Positions 23,656 through 32,282 of a DNA stretch of 64,000 bases are shown here, piece after piece (position 1 is the stretch's first letter; each line of letters starts with the position of its first letter). This DNA comes from LMUY01 sp965198895. GTDB lineage: Bacteria; Pseudomonadota; Alphaproteobacteria; Acetobacterales; Acetobacteraceae. Location: NCBI GenBank assembly GCA_965198895.1, contig OZ240676.1:2170001-2234000 (forward strand), written 5' to 3'. Both the position numbers and the translations under genes were made by a program. The notes under the pieces are model-generated. The model worked only from the letters and a program-made list of their open reading frames with translations, ran no database searches and was not told where the DNA came from.

Positions 23656-24986
23656 CGGCGGGACTGCCACGAGCGGAATGGGCTCCAGCGTAGTGCGGCG
23701 ACATCACCGGCCTGACTCGCGAGCATCGACGAGTCGAGTAGCCGTTCAAACGCCACTTGCTTGGCGAGTTCCACGATGCCGGCGTGGAACTGGCCCTTCG
23801 CCGCCGCAGCGGGCTCCCCCATTGTGGTTGCCTGACCGATCTGCCGCGGCAAGTCGGGAATGACGACGTCGATCTTGGTCTCAAGCGCATCTTCGACCTG
23901 GCGCCGGGTCAGCCCACTCACGATACCCAGCCGGTTCAGCACCAGCACCGCCCGCCGGGTTTGCGCCGGCCCATTCGGCAACGCAAGCAGGCGTCGCGTG
24001 TCGCGGATCGAGGCAAGGGTTGGTGCCAGCACCAGAACCCGCTGCTGCGCAAGATCGAGCAGGTCCCGGTAAAAAGGCGCCGGCGCAAACGGCACATCCG
24101 CTACGACGATGCTGTAACGCCGGTGGAGCACCTGTAGCAGCTGACGCGCTGCACCCGGTGCGTAGATCGGCTGCTCTGACAGCTGTTCCTCACCGGCCAA
24201 GACGTGCAGGCGATCCGCACTGGGGTGGGCCACTGGCTGGGTTGCACGCTCGATGAAAAGTGGGTCGATGCGCTCCGGCGTCTCGAGCGCGGTCCGCAGG
24301 CCGGAACTGGTTTTGCCGTCCAGCATCATGGCGGTGGTGCCCATGTGAAGGTCCGGATCGAGCAGGAGCGTATGACGCCGGGCATCGACCGCGAACAGCC
24401 AGGCGAGTTGCGTTGCGACCGTGGTGGCGCCAACCCCGCCGCGCGCGCCGGTGACCGTTACGGTGTGACCGCTATTCGCCTTCTTGCTGGCAGCTGCGTG
24501 CCCGGCGATCAGCGGACCGAAATAGCGCGCCACACGATCCCGGGTCAGTGGCTGGGCCAGGTATTCGAGCGCGCCCAGCCCTTTGGTCACCTGCCGGTAG
24601 AAATCGAGGTCGTTGGCTTCACCCACCACCAGCACGTGGACGTCCGGTTCGACCACCTCCGCAAGTTTTCCAAGTTCGGTGAGTGGATGGTCCTCGCCAC
24701 CGACATCGACGATCAGCACGCGCGGGGTGGGCATCCGCTGCAGCGCGGAGATCGCCGAGCGGATGCCGCCGCGGCGAACCTCGATCCCCTCACGGGCCGA
24801 GTCGGCGAGCCCCTCGCGAAGGGCGGCTTCCGCTTCAGCCGTGACGATGAACGCCACCACGGCCGTGCGGTCATGCCGGGCGGTTGGCAAATCCTGGCCA
24901 GCCCCGGGCATGAATGGCGGCTCGGCGCTCGACACCGGATCCAGGCCGGGCATGCTGAAGGACAGCGCGGAAAGGTCGTCCGGCAT
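23652..24986 (-). CDS. tadZ: TadZ/CpaE pilus localisation ATPase
   Basis: A 444-residue ParA/MinD-superfamily protein that places the Tad machine, often at a pole. The N-terminal half resembles a receiver domain without a clear phosphorylation pattern (RVLIVDVGGEDHPLTELGKL, DVHVLVVGEAND). The C-terminal half has the deviant Walker A TGARGGVGATTVATQLA, with Ala where active members have Lys or Thr, then LLLDPDLHMGTTAMML and LVLNRLGIVSGLTRRQVEDA. The frame opens at 25106, but ATG 24986 is best because AGGAGG lies seven bases before it; ATG 24992 is too close to that site. The stop overlaps tadA. Confidence 0.92.
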   Translation of the reverse strand: MPDDLSALSFSMPGLDPVSSAEPPFMPGAGQDLPTARHDRTAVVAFIVTAEAEAALREGLADSAREGIEVRRGGIRSAISALQRMPTPRVLIVDVGGEDHPLTELGKLAEVVEPDVHVLVVGEANDLDFYRQVTKGLGALEYLAQPLTRDRVARYFGPLIAGHAAASKKANSGHTVTVTGARGGVGATTVATQLAWLFAVDARRHTLLLDPDLHMGTTAMMLDGKTSSGLRTALETPERIDPLFIERATQPVAHPSADRLHVLAGEEQLSEQPIYAPGAARQLLQVLHRRYSIVVADVPFAPAPFYRDLLDLAQQRVLVLAPTLASIRDTRRLLALPNGPAQTRRAVLVLNRLGIVSGLTRRQVEDALETKIDVVIPDLPRQIGQATTMGEPAAAAKGQFHAGIVELAKQVAFERLLDSSMLASQAGDVAALRWSPFRSWQSRR

Positions 24987-25005
24987 CAACATGCCTCCTG
25001 TGTGG

Positions 25006-25893
25006 TCACGAGTGCGACTCCCCGCCCGCGTTGCCACGGAACAGCAGGACGGTTGCGGGAGTTGGCGCTCGCGTGCGTTGGCCCAATGCCTGGGCGACAT
25101 CCCCACTCCACATCACACGCGGGGACACCGGCGCATCCGGGCTAGCATCGGACTTGCCATCCGGCACGGTCGTGGCGGATCGCAACGAGATGCTCAGCTT
25201 GCCGAGCCGCAACGCGATGGCAAGGCGCTCCGCCTGCACCGACGAGACCTCGACGGTCAGCGTCCGCGTCGTGGCCTTGTGCTCGGCATCGTCCGCCATT
25301 TCGCCTTGCACCAACTGCTGGTCGACAGCGACGACGCGGAGATTGGTCAACACCGTCTCGGCCGCGATATGGCGGCGGGCCAGGGTATCGGCCCCGTCGA
25401 AGGATTGGGTGAGGATAAGGTCTATGTGATCGCCGGGCCACAATAGCCCCCAATCCGAAGCGATTTCATTCACGCCGAGAGTGACGGCGGACATGCCTGG
25501 TTCGAGCACCGCGGCAAGGAAGCCGTGATCGCCCGGGCTCAGTACGTCGCTGGCCAGTAAGGCTTGCCCTTCGACGACGGAGTGACGCAGCATCGCACCC
25601 TGCAGCTTGGCACGTATATCAGGCCTGTCGGCCACGGCACCCGGCGGTACTTCGCTGCCGAGAATTGCTTCTGCCCGCACATCGTCCGCCTTGAGGAAGG
25701 TGCCCGCACGGAGCTGGTGCGCGGCGACCACTACGCTGACCTTCGGCGGCGGTGGTGGCGGCGGCGCAGTTGGCGCGACCTCGGCCACCTTGATCTCCGG
25801 CGTGGGCGGGGGCATCGCGCTGAACCACGCGACGGCGCCAAACCCGAGCAAGCCAACCGCCATCAGGACGAACAGTGCGATACGCAGGACCAT
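25006..25893 (-). CDS. cpaB: CpaB/RcpC pilus assembly protein with SAF domain
   Basis: A 295-residue periplasmic protein anchored by one N-terminal helix (LRIALFVLMAVGLLGFGAVA), followed by a Pro-rich spacer and a SAF domain (VVVAAHQLRAGTFLKADDV ... GAMLRHSVVEGQALLASDVL), then the RcpC/CpaB part (GVNEIASDWGLLWPGDHIDL, TRTLTVEVSSVQAERLAIAL, GKLSISLRS). RcpC proteins work with the secretin and may contact peptidoglycan. It starts three bases after the cpaA stop and ends 19 bases before tadZ, so it is inside the operon. Confidence 0.93.
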   Translation of the reverse strand: MVLRIALFVLMAVGLLGFGAVAWFSAMPPPTPEIKVAEVAPTAPPPPPPPKVSVVVAAHQLRAGTFLKADDVRAEAILGSEVPPGAVADRPDIRAKLQGAMLRHSVVEGQALLASDVLSPGDHGFLAAVLEPGMSAVTLGVNEIASDWGLLWPGDHIDLILTQSFDGADTLARRHIAAETVLTNLRVVAVDQQLVQGEMADDAEHKATTRTLTVEVSSVQAERLAIALRLGKLSISLRSATTVPDGKSDASPDAPVSPRVMWSGDVAQALGQRTRAPTPATVLLFRGNAGGESHS

Positions 25894-25896
25894 GCT

Positions 25897-26400
25897 TCAG
25901 CCTCCGGCCAAGGTGAAGAAGGCGCCCGCGGCTATGGCGCAAGCGTAGGGTAGCGAGCCGCGCTGACATATGCGGCGCCTCTCGATGCGTGCTATCCGGG
26001 CCATCAGCGTGGCCCGTCGCCGTCCCTGGACCCGACGCAGTATGATCTGTCGGAGCACGACATAGACAACCGCCAGCAGACCGCCGGCCAAGCTCACGGA
26101 CAAGATGAAGGACGCGGCGTAAGGAGCGTGCACCACGGTTGCCGCTGCACCCAGCAGCTTGACATCACCGCCGCCCAGCAAACCGCGCCGCCATAGCAGG
26201 GCGCAGAGCACGAACACCACCGTCCCCGCGGCGATCCCCGCGAGCAACTCGCCGGACAGAACGCGGAGAACCAGGCCGTCGGCGGTGAGCGCCAGGGGCA
26301 ACCAGTTGGGAATCTTGCGGAACGCAAGATCCAGCACCGCCGCCATTGCGAGCAGCACGATTGCGATCACGAGCAGGACGAATTCGGCAGCTGGGGACAT
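25897..26400 (-). CDS. cpaA: CpaA/TadV prepilin peptidase
   Basis: A 167-residue A24-family aspartic peptidase in the inner membrane that removes the leader of Flp pilin and TadE-type pseudopilins. The two catalytic Asp are visible: Asp24 in AAVLDLAFRKIPN and Asp79 in LLGGGDVKLLG. Several hydrophobic segments and a basic loop (ILRRVQGRRR) follow. It lacks the N-terminal methylase domain of PilD, as usual for the Tad type. ATG 26400 is chosen; the frame continues upstream through the flp-cpaA spacer without a better start. Confidence 0.92.
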   Translation of the reverse strand: MSPAAEFVLLVIAIVLLAMAAVLDLAFRKIPNWLPLALTADGLVLRVLSGELLAGIAAGTVVFVLCALLWRRGLLGGGDVKLLGAAATVVHAPYAASFILSVSLAGGLLAVVYVVLRQIILRRVQGRRRATLMARIARIERRRICQRGSLPYACAIAAGAFFTLAGG

Positions 26401-26436
26401 GACATGATCCGGATAGGCACCTGACGCGGCAGAGGA

Positions 26437-26466
26437 CCGGACGGGTATCAGGATCAACCCGTCCGG
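26437..26466 (-). promoter_or_regulatory. Perfect stem-loop between flp and cpaA
   Basis: CCGGACGGGT (26437-26446) pairs with ACCCGTCCGG (26457-26466), ten GC-rich pairs around a 10-base loop, in the 164-base spacer downstream of the pilin gene. No T-run follows, so it is not a classic terminator. It is well placed to protect the short flp mRNA from 3' decay or to attenuate transcription into cpaA, giving much more pilin than machine parts. Confidence 0.6.
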
Positions 26467-26564
26467 CGCTGCCGCCTAAAACGGCCCTGAGGAAGCCGGC
26501 TCCGAACAATGTGCGCTACGTTCGTCACCAAAACTTAAACCGGGACGTCGTTTGGCGGACCGGG

Positions 26565-26735
26565 TCAGATACTACCCGCGAGCGAGGTGAACTTCGCGCT
26601 GATGTTCGTGCCGATGGTGCCCGCGCTCGTTACGATAACGCCGGCGATTGCGGCGGCGATTAACGCATATTCGAGGGCCGTTACGGCACGTTTATCGGCC
26701 TTCAGCGCGATCCAAGTCTTAATGTAGTCGATCAT
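26565..26735 (-). CDS. flp: Flp-type major pilin
   Basis: A 56-residue prepilin, first gene of the seven-gene tad operon. ATG 26735 has AGGAG seven bases upstream. The leader MIDYIKTWIALKADKRA is followed by VTALEYALIAAAIAGVIV, the Flp signature with Glu at +5 and Tyr at +6 of the mature chain, and a short polar tail. The residue before the cut is Ala17 where Gly is standard. The mature pilin of about 39 residues would polymerise into the tight-adherence fibre. No cysteine is present. Confidence 0.95.
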   Translation of the reverse strand: MIDYIKTWIALKADKRAVTALEYALIAAAIAGVIVTSAGTIGTNISAKFTSLAGSI

Positions 26736-26817
26736 CTTACGGCTCCTGTTGTCTCGAGAACTGCAGTGTCTCAATCGGCGGCGATATGCCGACACCGCGC
26801 AACGTAAGCCGTCTTTA

Positions 26818-26832
26818 TTATTGGACAGTTAA
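26818..26832. promoter_or_regulatory. CtrA-like site upstream of flp
   Basis: TTAT-N7-TTAA, one base off the CtrA consensus, lies 83 bases before the flp start in an AT-rich patch (TTTATTATTGG, GTTAATAAC) that stands out from the GC-rich surroundings and probably includes the promoter. The remaining gap to the next gene (26833-26974) holds nothing else I can name. Confidence 0.45.
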
Positions 26833-26974
26833 TAACCTCGACATTCTCCCGGCGCTCACCGGAATTCTCCACCTCGGCCCCTGACCGCCGGAGTCCGCAC
26901 TATGCGATACAGGCCGCGTCTCCCCGCACCCGGTCCGCTATCGGTGAGTGAACCAATCCCCCCGGCCTCACCGA

Positions 26975-27731
26975 TCAGCTCGATAACGGAGTTCGCGAAC
27001 CTCCGATGATCTCGCGGTAATCGAGCTGGTCCCGATACATCCGGTGGAACACGGCGTATTTAGCGTCGTGATAGGCGCGAACTTCGCCCCCAGCCGGCGT
27101 GATGATGTGCCCACTTCGGCTCATGGCCGCCATCGCCGCCGGGATGTCGCCGTGGACGTTGCCGGCGACGGCTGCAAGCATCGCGGCGCCCAACACCACG
27201 GCCTCCGCCTCCGACGGCAGCACGATGCGGCACCCGGTCGCGTCCGCGTGCTCGCGCAGGAACACCGGGTCCTTGGTGCCTCCTCCGCAGGCGAGCACCG
27301 TGTCGATGGCATAGCCCGATCCGTTCAGGGTGGCGATGATAGGGCACGCCGGCCTTGGTCAGCGAGCCGTTCAGGTTGAGCATGCCGACCAGCCCGGGCC
27401 ACTGCCCGGACCAGTTCGCCACCGTGAGGATCGGCCCGCGATGGCTCGTCAGCCCGGCGAACACGTGGTGGCTATATTGCCAAACGGCCTCGGCGACGAT
27501 GATCGGGGCATCGGCATCCAGCCCGGCAAAGATCGCCATGCCCTGCTTCTGGCTGGCGATGAAGCCGTGCTGCTGCGCCGGGTCGTACGGGTGGGCGCGT
27601 TCTATCTCGCCGCCACAGGCACGGACCGCATCGCAGAGCTGTTGCTCCATCGCGGCCTGGGCCGGCCAACACATGGCGTTGGCACTCGGCCGCAGGTCAC
27701 CGCTGGCAACCAAAAGGACTTTCCCGGGCAT
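26975..27731 (-). pseudogene. Deletion remnant joining a sugar isomerase N terminus to an FGGY kinase C terminus
   Basis: From ATG 27731 (GGAGGAG seven bases upstream) about 130 residues resemble the N-terminal part of an L-fucose/L-arabinose isomerase-like protein (KVLLVASGDLRPSANAMCWP, AVWQYSHHVFAGLTSHRGPI, NLNGSLTKAGVPY). At about 27340 the homology jumps, with a frame shift, to the last ~120 residues of an FGGY carbohydrate kinase (NGSGYAIDTVLACGGGTKDP, FLREHADATGCRIVLPSEAE, VVLGAAMLAAVAGN), ending at 26975. The missing parts would be about 70% of each protein. It looks like one internal deletion across two neighbouring genes, and the product is almost surely non-functional. No mobile element is visible at the joint. 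Confidence 0.8.
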
Positions 27732-27975
27732 CGTGGTCTCCTCCGATTTCCCCCGATCGGTTGGTAGGATGGGACCATGGACTCGTGGTTGGACCACCAG
27801 CACGATGGCGCCTCGAACGGGTTTCAGCGCTGACGTCAAGACCGTCGTATCTTTGCCCGCCCCGGTGTGCAGAGTCACGAGGCTCTCCCGCAGCCGCTCG
27901 GCGGACCTCGCTTACCAGGCGTTAACAGGATTGCGATACGACGGGCCAAGCAGAAGGCGTCGTGTCGATCCATCA

Positions 27976-29898
27976 ATGTCAGACCTCGCACCCTTCGAGA
28001 CGTCATTTCAAGCAGCCATGGAGCTGCACCGGTCCGGGCATATCTCGGAGGCGGAGGTGGCCTATGACGGTCTGCTCGTGCGTGAGCCGCGTCACGGGCC
28101 GACGCTGCATATGGCGGGGATGCTGGCATTCCAGATGGGCCGGACGGAGCTCGCGGCCGAGCGTGTCGAGCAAGCACTGGCCCACGGTCACAGGAATGCT
28201 GCGGTGTTGGAGCATTACGGTCTGATCCAGCAACAGCGGGGCGATTTGGCGGGGGCCGCCGCCCGTTTCTACGACGGCCTCGCGTTCGATCCGGCCTCTG
28301 GCAGCCTCTGGTTCAATCTCGGCGTCGTCGAACGCCAGGCCGGACGGTTGAACAAGGCCGTGGATGCTTTCGCCAAAGCTGCCCCGTTGTTGGGCCAGGC
28401 GTTTGCCGAGCACGCGCTCGGGCAAGCCTTGCAGGAAGCCGGGCGCGTTTCGGACGCCGCATCCGCCTATGCCCGGGCCTTAGCGCTCGACCCGGCGGAC
28501 GCGCGCTCTGCATTGAACGCCGGCGTGATCGCACAGCGGGCCGGCGATCCGGAAGCTGCAAAGGTGTTGTATTGCCAAGCTCTCGCGGCCGATCCTGGCT
28601 TGCTCGGCGCAAGGGTCAACCTCGCCTGCGTACTTCAGGAAAGCGGCGAGATGGCGGGTGCGGCAGCGGAGTACCGGGCGCTCCTGCGCGACGCGCCGCA
28701 TTTGACGCAAGCGCTGAACAATCTCGGAACGACGCTCCGCAGCCTCGGCAGCGACGACGAGGCCGAGCATCTGTTTCGCGAGGTCCTGGACATCGAGGCC
28801 TGCCACCCGGAGGCCAGCGACAACCTCACCAAGCTGCTGCTCGACTCCCGACGGGCGGACGAGGCTGTCGCGGTGCGCCGGTCGCTCTGCGAGGCGAACC
28901 CGGCTGACGGGCGCTGCCTGCTCGAGCTTGCACGGGTGTTGCGTTTGACCGGCCAGCACGAACTGGCCGAGGAGGCACTGCACCGGGCGTTGGCGCATGA
29001 TCCCCTGCTCGCCGAGGCGCACTGCAACCTGGGCGATATCGCCCATCGCCGGCGGGATTGGGCCGGCGCCAGGCTGTTCTACGGTGAGGCGGCGCGCCTC
29101 GCGCCGGGTCGGGCGGAACCGCATCTCGGGCTCGCGCTGGTAGCGCTCAAAACAGCTGATGCGCCTGCGGCCTTGGCAGCTTGCGAGGTCCTTTCGCGGG
29201 AAGACCCTTTCGATCAATGTGCGATCGCCTATCGCGCGCTGGCGTTACGGCAGGCGGGATTCGAGCCGGAAGCGGACCGCCTCAGCGACCCGGACGAGCT
29301 TGTCACGGTGATCGACCTCGACATCGCTCCATGTGCGTTGGACGCCTTGGCCGCCGATCTGAAAGGGCTTCGGCACCGGGAATACGATCCGCGCGGCCAG
29401 AGCATCCGGAACGGCACCCAAACGACCAATGAGTTGTTTGCTGAACCGCTGGCTACGATACGGGCTTTCCGCGCCGTGCTGGACGTCGTGATTGGCCGCT
29501 ATCTTTCGGAGCGACGGCGCGATGACGATCACCCCTTCTATGCCGCCAGGCCGGCACGGTTGCATTATCACAGTTGGTCCGTCGTCCTGCGCGCGTCCGG
29601 CCATCATGTATCGCACATCCACCCGGGCGGCTGCATCAGCGGTGTCTTCTATGTTGCGGTTCCAACGCTCGACGGATCGGGAGATCCTGGGTGCCTCGAA
29701 ATCGGTCGTCCGGGACTGGAGGCCCCATTGCCTGCCTCGCCGAAACTCCGTCTGATCCGCCCGGTGCCCGGTCGGCTCGTGCTGTTCCCGAGTTATCTGT
29801 GGCATGGCACGAGGCCTTTCGACGGACCCGGCGAACGCATCACCATCGCCTTCGATATCCGCTTCGGGGTTCGGCCACTCCCGTCCAATCGGTGGTGA
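27976..29898 (+). CDS. TPR protein with C-terminal 2OG-Fe(II) oxygenase-like domain
   Basis: A 640-residue protein. About residues 1-440 are tandem TPR units (AEVAYDGLLVREPRHGPTLH, DAASAYARALALDPADARSA, LAEEALHRALAHDPLLAEAH and others). The last ~195 residues look like the putative 2-oxoglutarate/Fe(II) oxygenase found after TPRs in many proteobacteria: His547/His549 in HHVSHIHPGGCISGVFYV, then VPGRLVLFPSYLWHGTRPF with distal His610, and ERITIAFDIRFG. It would hydroxylate an unknown, possibly protein or glycan, substrate. ATG 27976 is the first start giving TPR sequence; the frame upstream runs antisense through the isomerase remnant. It converges on the GT2 gene 35 bases on. Confidence 0.78.
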   Translation: MSDLAPFETSFQAAMELHRSGHISEAEVAYDGLLVREPRHGPTLHMAGMLAFQMGRTELAAERVEQALAHGHRNAAVLEHYGLIQQQRGDLAGAAARFYDGLAFDPASGSLWFNLGVVERQAGRLNKAVDAFAKAAPLLGQAFAEHALGQALQEAGRVSDAASAYARALALDPADARSALNAGVIAQRAGDPEAAKVLYCQALAADPGLLGARVNLACVLQESGEMAGAAAEYRALLRDAPHLTQALNNLGTTLRSLGSDDEAEHLFREVLDIEACHPEASDNLTKLLLDSRRADEAVAVRRSLCEANPADGRCLLELARVLRLTGQHELAEEALHRALAHDPLLAEAHCNLGDIAHRRRDWAGARLFYGEAARLAPGRAEPHLGLALVALKTADAPAALAACEVLSREDPFDQCAIAYRALALRQAGFEPEADRLSDPDELVTVIDLDIAPCALDALAADLKGLRHREYDPRGQSIRNGTQTTNELFAEPLATIRAFRAVLDVVIGRYLSERRRDDDHPFYAARPARLHYHSWSVVLRASGHHVSHIHPGGCISGVFYVAVPTLDGSGDPGCLEIGRPGLEAPLPASPKLRLIRPVPGRLVLFPSYLWHGTRPFDGPGERITIAFDIRFGVRPLPSNRW

Positions 29899-29933
29899 TG
29901 CGAACACAGCCGTGAAATCAACCGATCTCGGGT

Positions 29934-30914
29934 CTAAAGCACACGCACGAACTGCGAAGCTTCCTTCACCACGACGTCACCTACGCCCGGCACGGCATCC
30001 ATCAGTTTACCATGCGCCACGGCCAGCCGCTCGGCGTAGCGCAAAAGCGCCATCAGGGCATGATGTCGAGGATCTCCCGGCGCTGTGTGCGCGAGCAGGC
30101 CCCCACGGTATGGGACCGGATCGAACACCAGTCCCGGGTTCCGCACTCGCTCGGCCAATGATTGGTCTGCCCACGCCAGCCACCCCGCCGGATCATTGCG
30201 TAACGCGTCGAACGCCGGCCGATACTGCTCACTCCATCTTGCCTCTGCGCCCTCCTTGCCGGTTGCCAAAACCTTCAACCATCCAAGGATCGCCTTCTTG
30301 GCGACCTGCATCGCCGACCGCTCCGGATAATGCGCCAAGCGAATTCCCGCCAGGATCGGAGAGTCGAAAACTTGCCCATCTAAGTATGAGAAATGCGCCC
30401 CCGCGCCGACTGCAACGCGGCCCCCATCCGCGGGTGCACGGACGATCACCTTGTAGACAGTTTCCTCTTCGGCCAACCGCAGCACCAAGCGCTCCACGCA
30501 GGTCCCGCCCCCAACGGTCGCGTCCGTCGGTGCAACGTACGTCACCAACGGCACCCGGACGGACGCCACCTCGGCGCCCACACCGGCTAAGGCGGGCCCT
30601 AAGCCGGCGACCGGCGCCTGTTCATTGATGAACTCGTCGCAATCCAGGAACATCACCCAATCGGCCGCCCGTTCAGCGACCGCCAAGTTCATCAACGCGG
30701 TGTTGTAGATCGGCTCCACAAACACCGGCGAAGTGTTGCGGTAAACCGAGAGCCGAAATCCCTCCCGCTGCAACGCTGCCAGGATCTCCAGGCTGCGGTC
30801 ACCGCTGCCATTGTCGAGAAAGATGTGCGACTGAACAATCGTCGCATTATGCCGGACGAATGCCTCGACGATTTCTTCTTCGTCGAGCAGCCGGGTTACC
30901 GCTGTCAAGGACAC
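29934..30914 (-). CDS. Family 2 glycosyltransferase-like protein
   Basis: A 326-residue soluble protein with a compact GT-A fold pattern: N-terminal TRLLDEEEIVEAFVRHNATI, SHIFLDNGSGDRSLEILAAL, and the metal-binding DxD equivalent WVMFLDCDEFINE, as in the short GT2 family that includes DUF-type sugar transferases acting on surface glycans. The start is GTG (30914), with AGGA about 13 bases upstream, 18 bases after the kinase gene, so it is probably the last gene of that transcript. Donor and acceptor are unknown. Confidence 0.75.
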   Translation of the reverse strand: MSLTAVTRLLDEEEIVEAFVRHNATIVQSHIFLDNGSGDRSLEILAALQREGFRLSVYRNTSPVFVEPIYNTALMNLAVAERAADWVMFLDCDEFINEQAPVAGLGPALAGVGAEVASVRVPLVTYVAPTDATVGGGTCVERLVLRLAEEETVYKVIVRAPADGGRVAVGAGAHFSYLDGQVFDSPILAGIRLAHYPERSAMQVAKKAILGWLKVLATGKEGAEARWSEQYRPAFDALRNDPAGWLAWADQSLAERVRNPGLVFDPVPYRGGLLAHTAPGDPRHHALMALLRYAERLAVAHGKLMDAVPGVGDVVVKEASQFVRVL

Positions 30915-30932
30915 GCCGCCAGACGATCCTGC

Positions 30933-32282
30933 TCAGGCAGCGGGCTGTTGGCGTAGAAACTCGGCCCGGTCGCCCTTCTGCTCGATCTGCTCCGCCAGAC
31001 GCTGCCACAGCTGCCGCGCGTCCACGCAACCCGGCGCGTTGCGTTTGACCAGGACACGCGCGACCGGACCCATGTAGCGCGTCAACGCCCGCTGTGCCTG
31101 CTCCAGCTCCGCCTCGGACAGCGTCGTGCGTTTTTCCGTGGTCAGCCCGCTCCGGCTCCCCGTCTGGTCCATGATGCCAACCACCTCCTTGCGGAACTGC
31201 GCGCGGCGATCATCCTGCTCGATTCCGGATTCCAGGGTGCGGCAGAGCGTCTCGACGCTGTCGGCGGTGCGCGCGGCGCGACGGATCATGACGCTGGCGA
31301 TCGGGCCCACGATGCGCGCGAGGTGCCGCTCGATCGTGCCCATCTGCGAGCTGTCCAGGTCCAGCCCGCCCCCCTGGCTCGCCTGGGTGGCGATCACCGT
31401 CCGGTCGAGTTCGAGCCCCGGGGTGACCGGCGCGCCGCCACGAAGGGCCGCGGCCATCTCGGGAGCCGAGGCGAAGCGATCGCTCGGCTGCTTGGCCAGG
31501 CTGCGCCTAATGACCTCGAGCAGGAACGGCGGCGCGTCGGGTCGGAGCGGCGCCGGGTCGGGGGGTGCCTCGTCCAGCAGCTTGCGCCAAATTTCGTGCT
31601 GGGACGGCCCGGTGAATGGTTTTTTCCCCGTTATGAGTTCGTACAGCACCACACCTGCGGAGAACAGGTCGCCCCGTGCGTCCACGGTTTCACCGCGGCA
31701 CTGTTCCGGTGACATGTAGCTGGGGGTGCCCAGGATCGCGCCAGCCCCGGTCAGGACCGACGTGTCGATGCGGGAGATGCCGAAGTCGGTCACCTTCACC
31801 CGGCCCTGCGCGGTCAGCATGACGTTGGCCGGCTTGATATCGCGGTGCACCACGCCCAGCGCATGCGCCGCCCCCAGCCCGTCGAGCATCTGACCCATGA
31901 GGTCGATGATCTCGGGAATTTCGAAGCGGCGGCCGTCCTTCTCGATCTGGCTCAGGGTCACGCCGTCGATGAATTCCATGGCGAGGTAGGGGTTCTCGCC
32001 ATGCATCGCGAAGTCGTAGACGGCGACGACATTGGGGTGGGAACACCGCCCGGCCGCCTGGGCCTCTGCCCGGAGGCGCGCGACGTACTCGGTGCGGTCC
32101 TCGCCATCCAGCAGGTCGGCGTGGACCAGCTTGATGGCGATGGTGCGGTCGATCACCGGGTCATGCGCCTTGTAGATCACCCCCATGGCGCCGCGCCCGA
32201 GCATCGCCTGCACGACGTAGCGGCCGATCCGCTCGGGTTGCGCCAAGCGGCCGCTTCGCTCCGGTTCAGGCAAGACGCTCAA
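30933..32282 (-). CDS. Ser/Thr protein kinase with a duplicated C-terminal motif
   Basis: A 449-residue Hanks-type kinase, cytoplasmic, with no membrane segment. The glycine loop is LGRGAMGVIYKAHD with Lys51 in AIKLVHADL; the catalytic loop is VVHRDIKPANVML, the metal motif VTDFGISRID, and the activation segment ends in GTPSYMSPEQCRGE. After the catalytic domain (about 20-280) a motif occurs twice, at 314-367 and 393-447 (RHLARIVGPIASVMIRRAAR; RALTRYMGPVARVLVKRNAP). The only start is TTG 32282, directly after the amber stop of the heme-HAMP gene and in the same frame, so the protein is either coupled to it or its severed half. A GGGGGA lies before the TTG. Substrates are unknown. Confidence 0.88.
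   Translation of the reverse strand: MSVLPEPERSGRLAQPERIGRYVVQAMLGRGAMGVIYKAHDPVIDRTIAIKLVHADLLDGEDRTEYVARLRAEAQAAGRCSHPNVVAVYDFAMHGENPYLAMEFIDGVTLSQIEKDGRRFEIPEIIDLMGQMLDGLGAAHALGVVHRDIKPANVMLTAQGRVKVTDFGISRIDTSVLTGAGAILGTPSYMSPEQCRGETVDARGDLFSAGVVLYELITGKKPFTGPSQHEIWRKLLDEAPPDPAPLRPDAPPFLLEVIRRSLAKQPSDRFASAPEMAAALRGGAPVTPGLELDRTVIATQASQGGGLDLDSSQMGTIERHLARIVGPIASVMIRRAARTADSVETLCRTLESGIEQDDRRAQFRKEVVGIMDQTGSRSGLTTEKRTTLSEAELEQAQRALTRYMGPVARVLVKRNAPGCVDARQLWQRLAEQIEQKGDRAEFLRQQPAA

Noticed and set aside
26833..27345. Mobile element at the isomerase/kinase joint
   Set aside because: No inverted terminal repeats, transposase fragment or target-site duplication could be seen; a simple deletion explains the joint.
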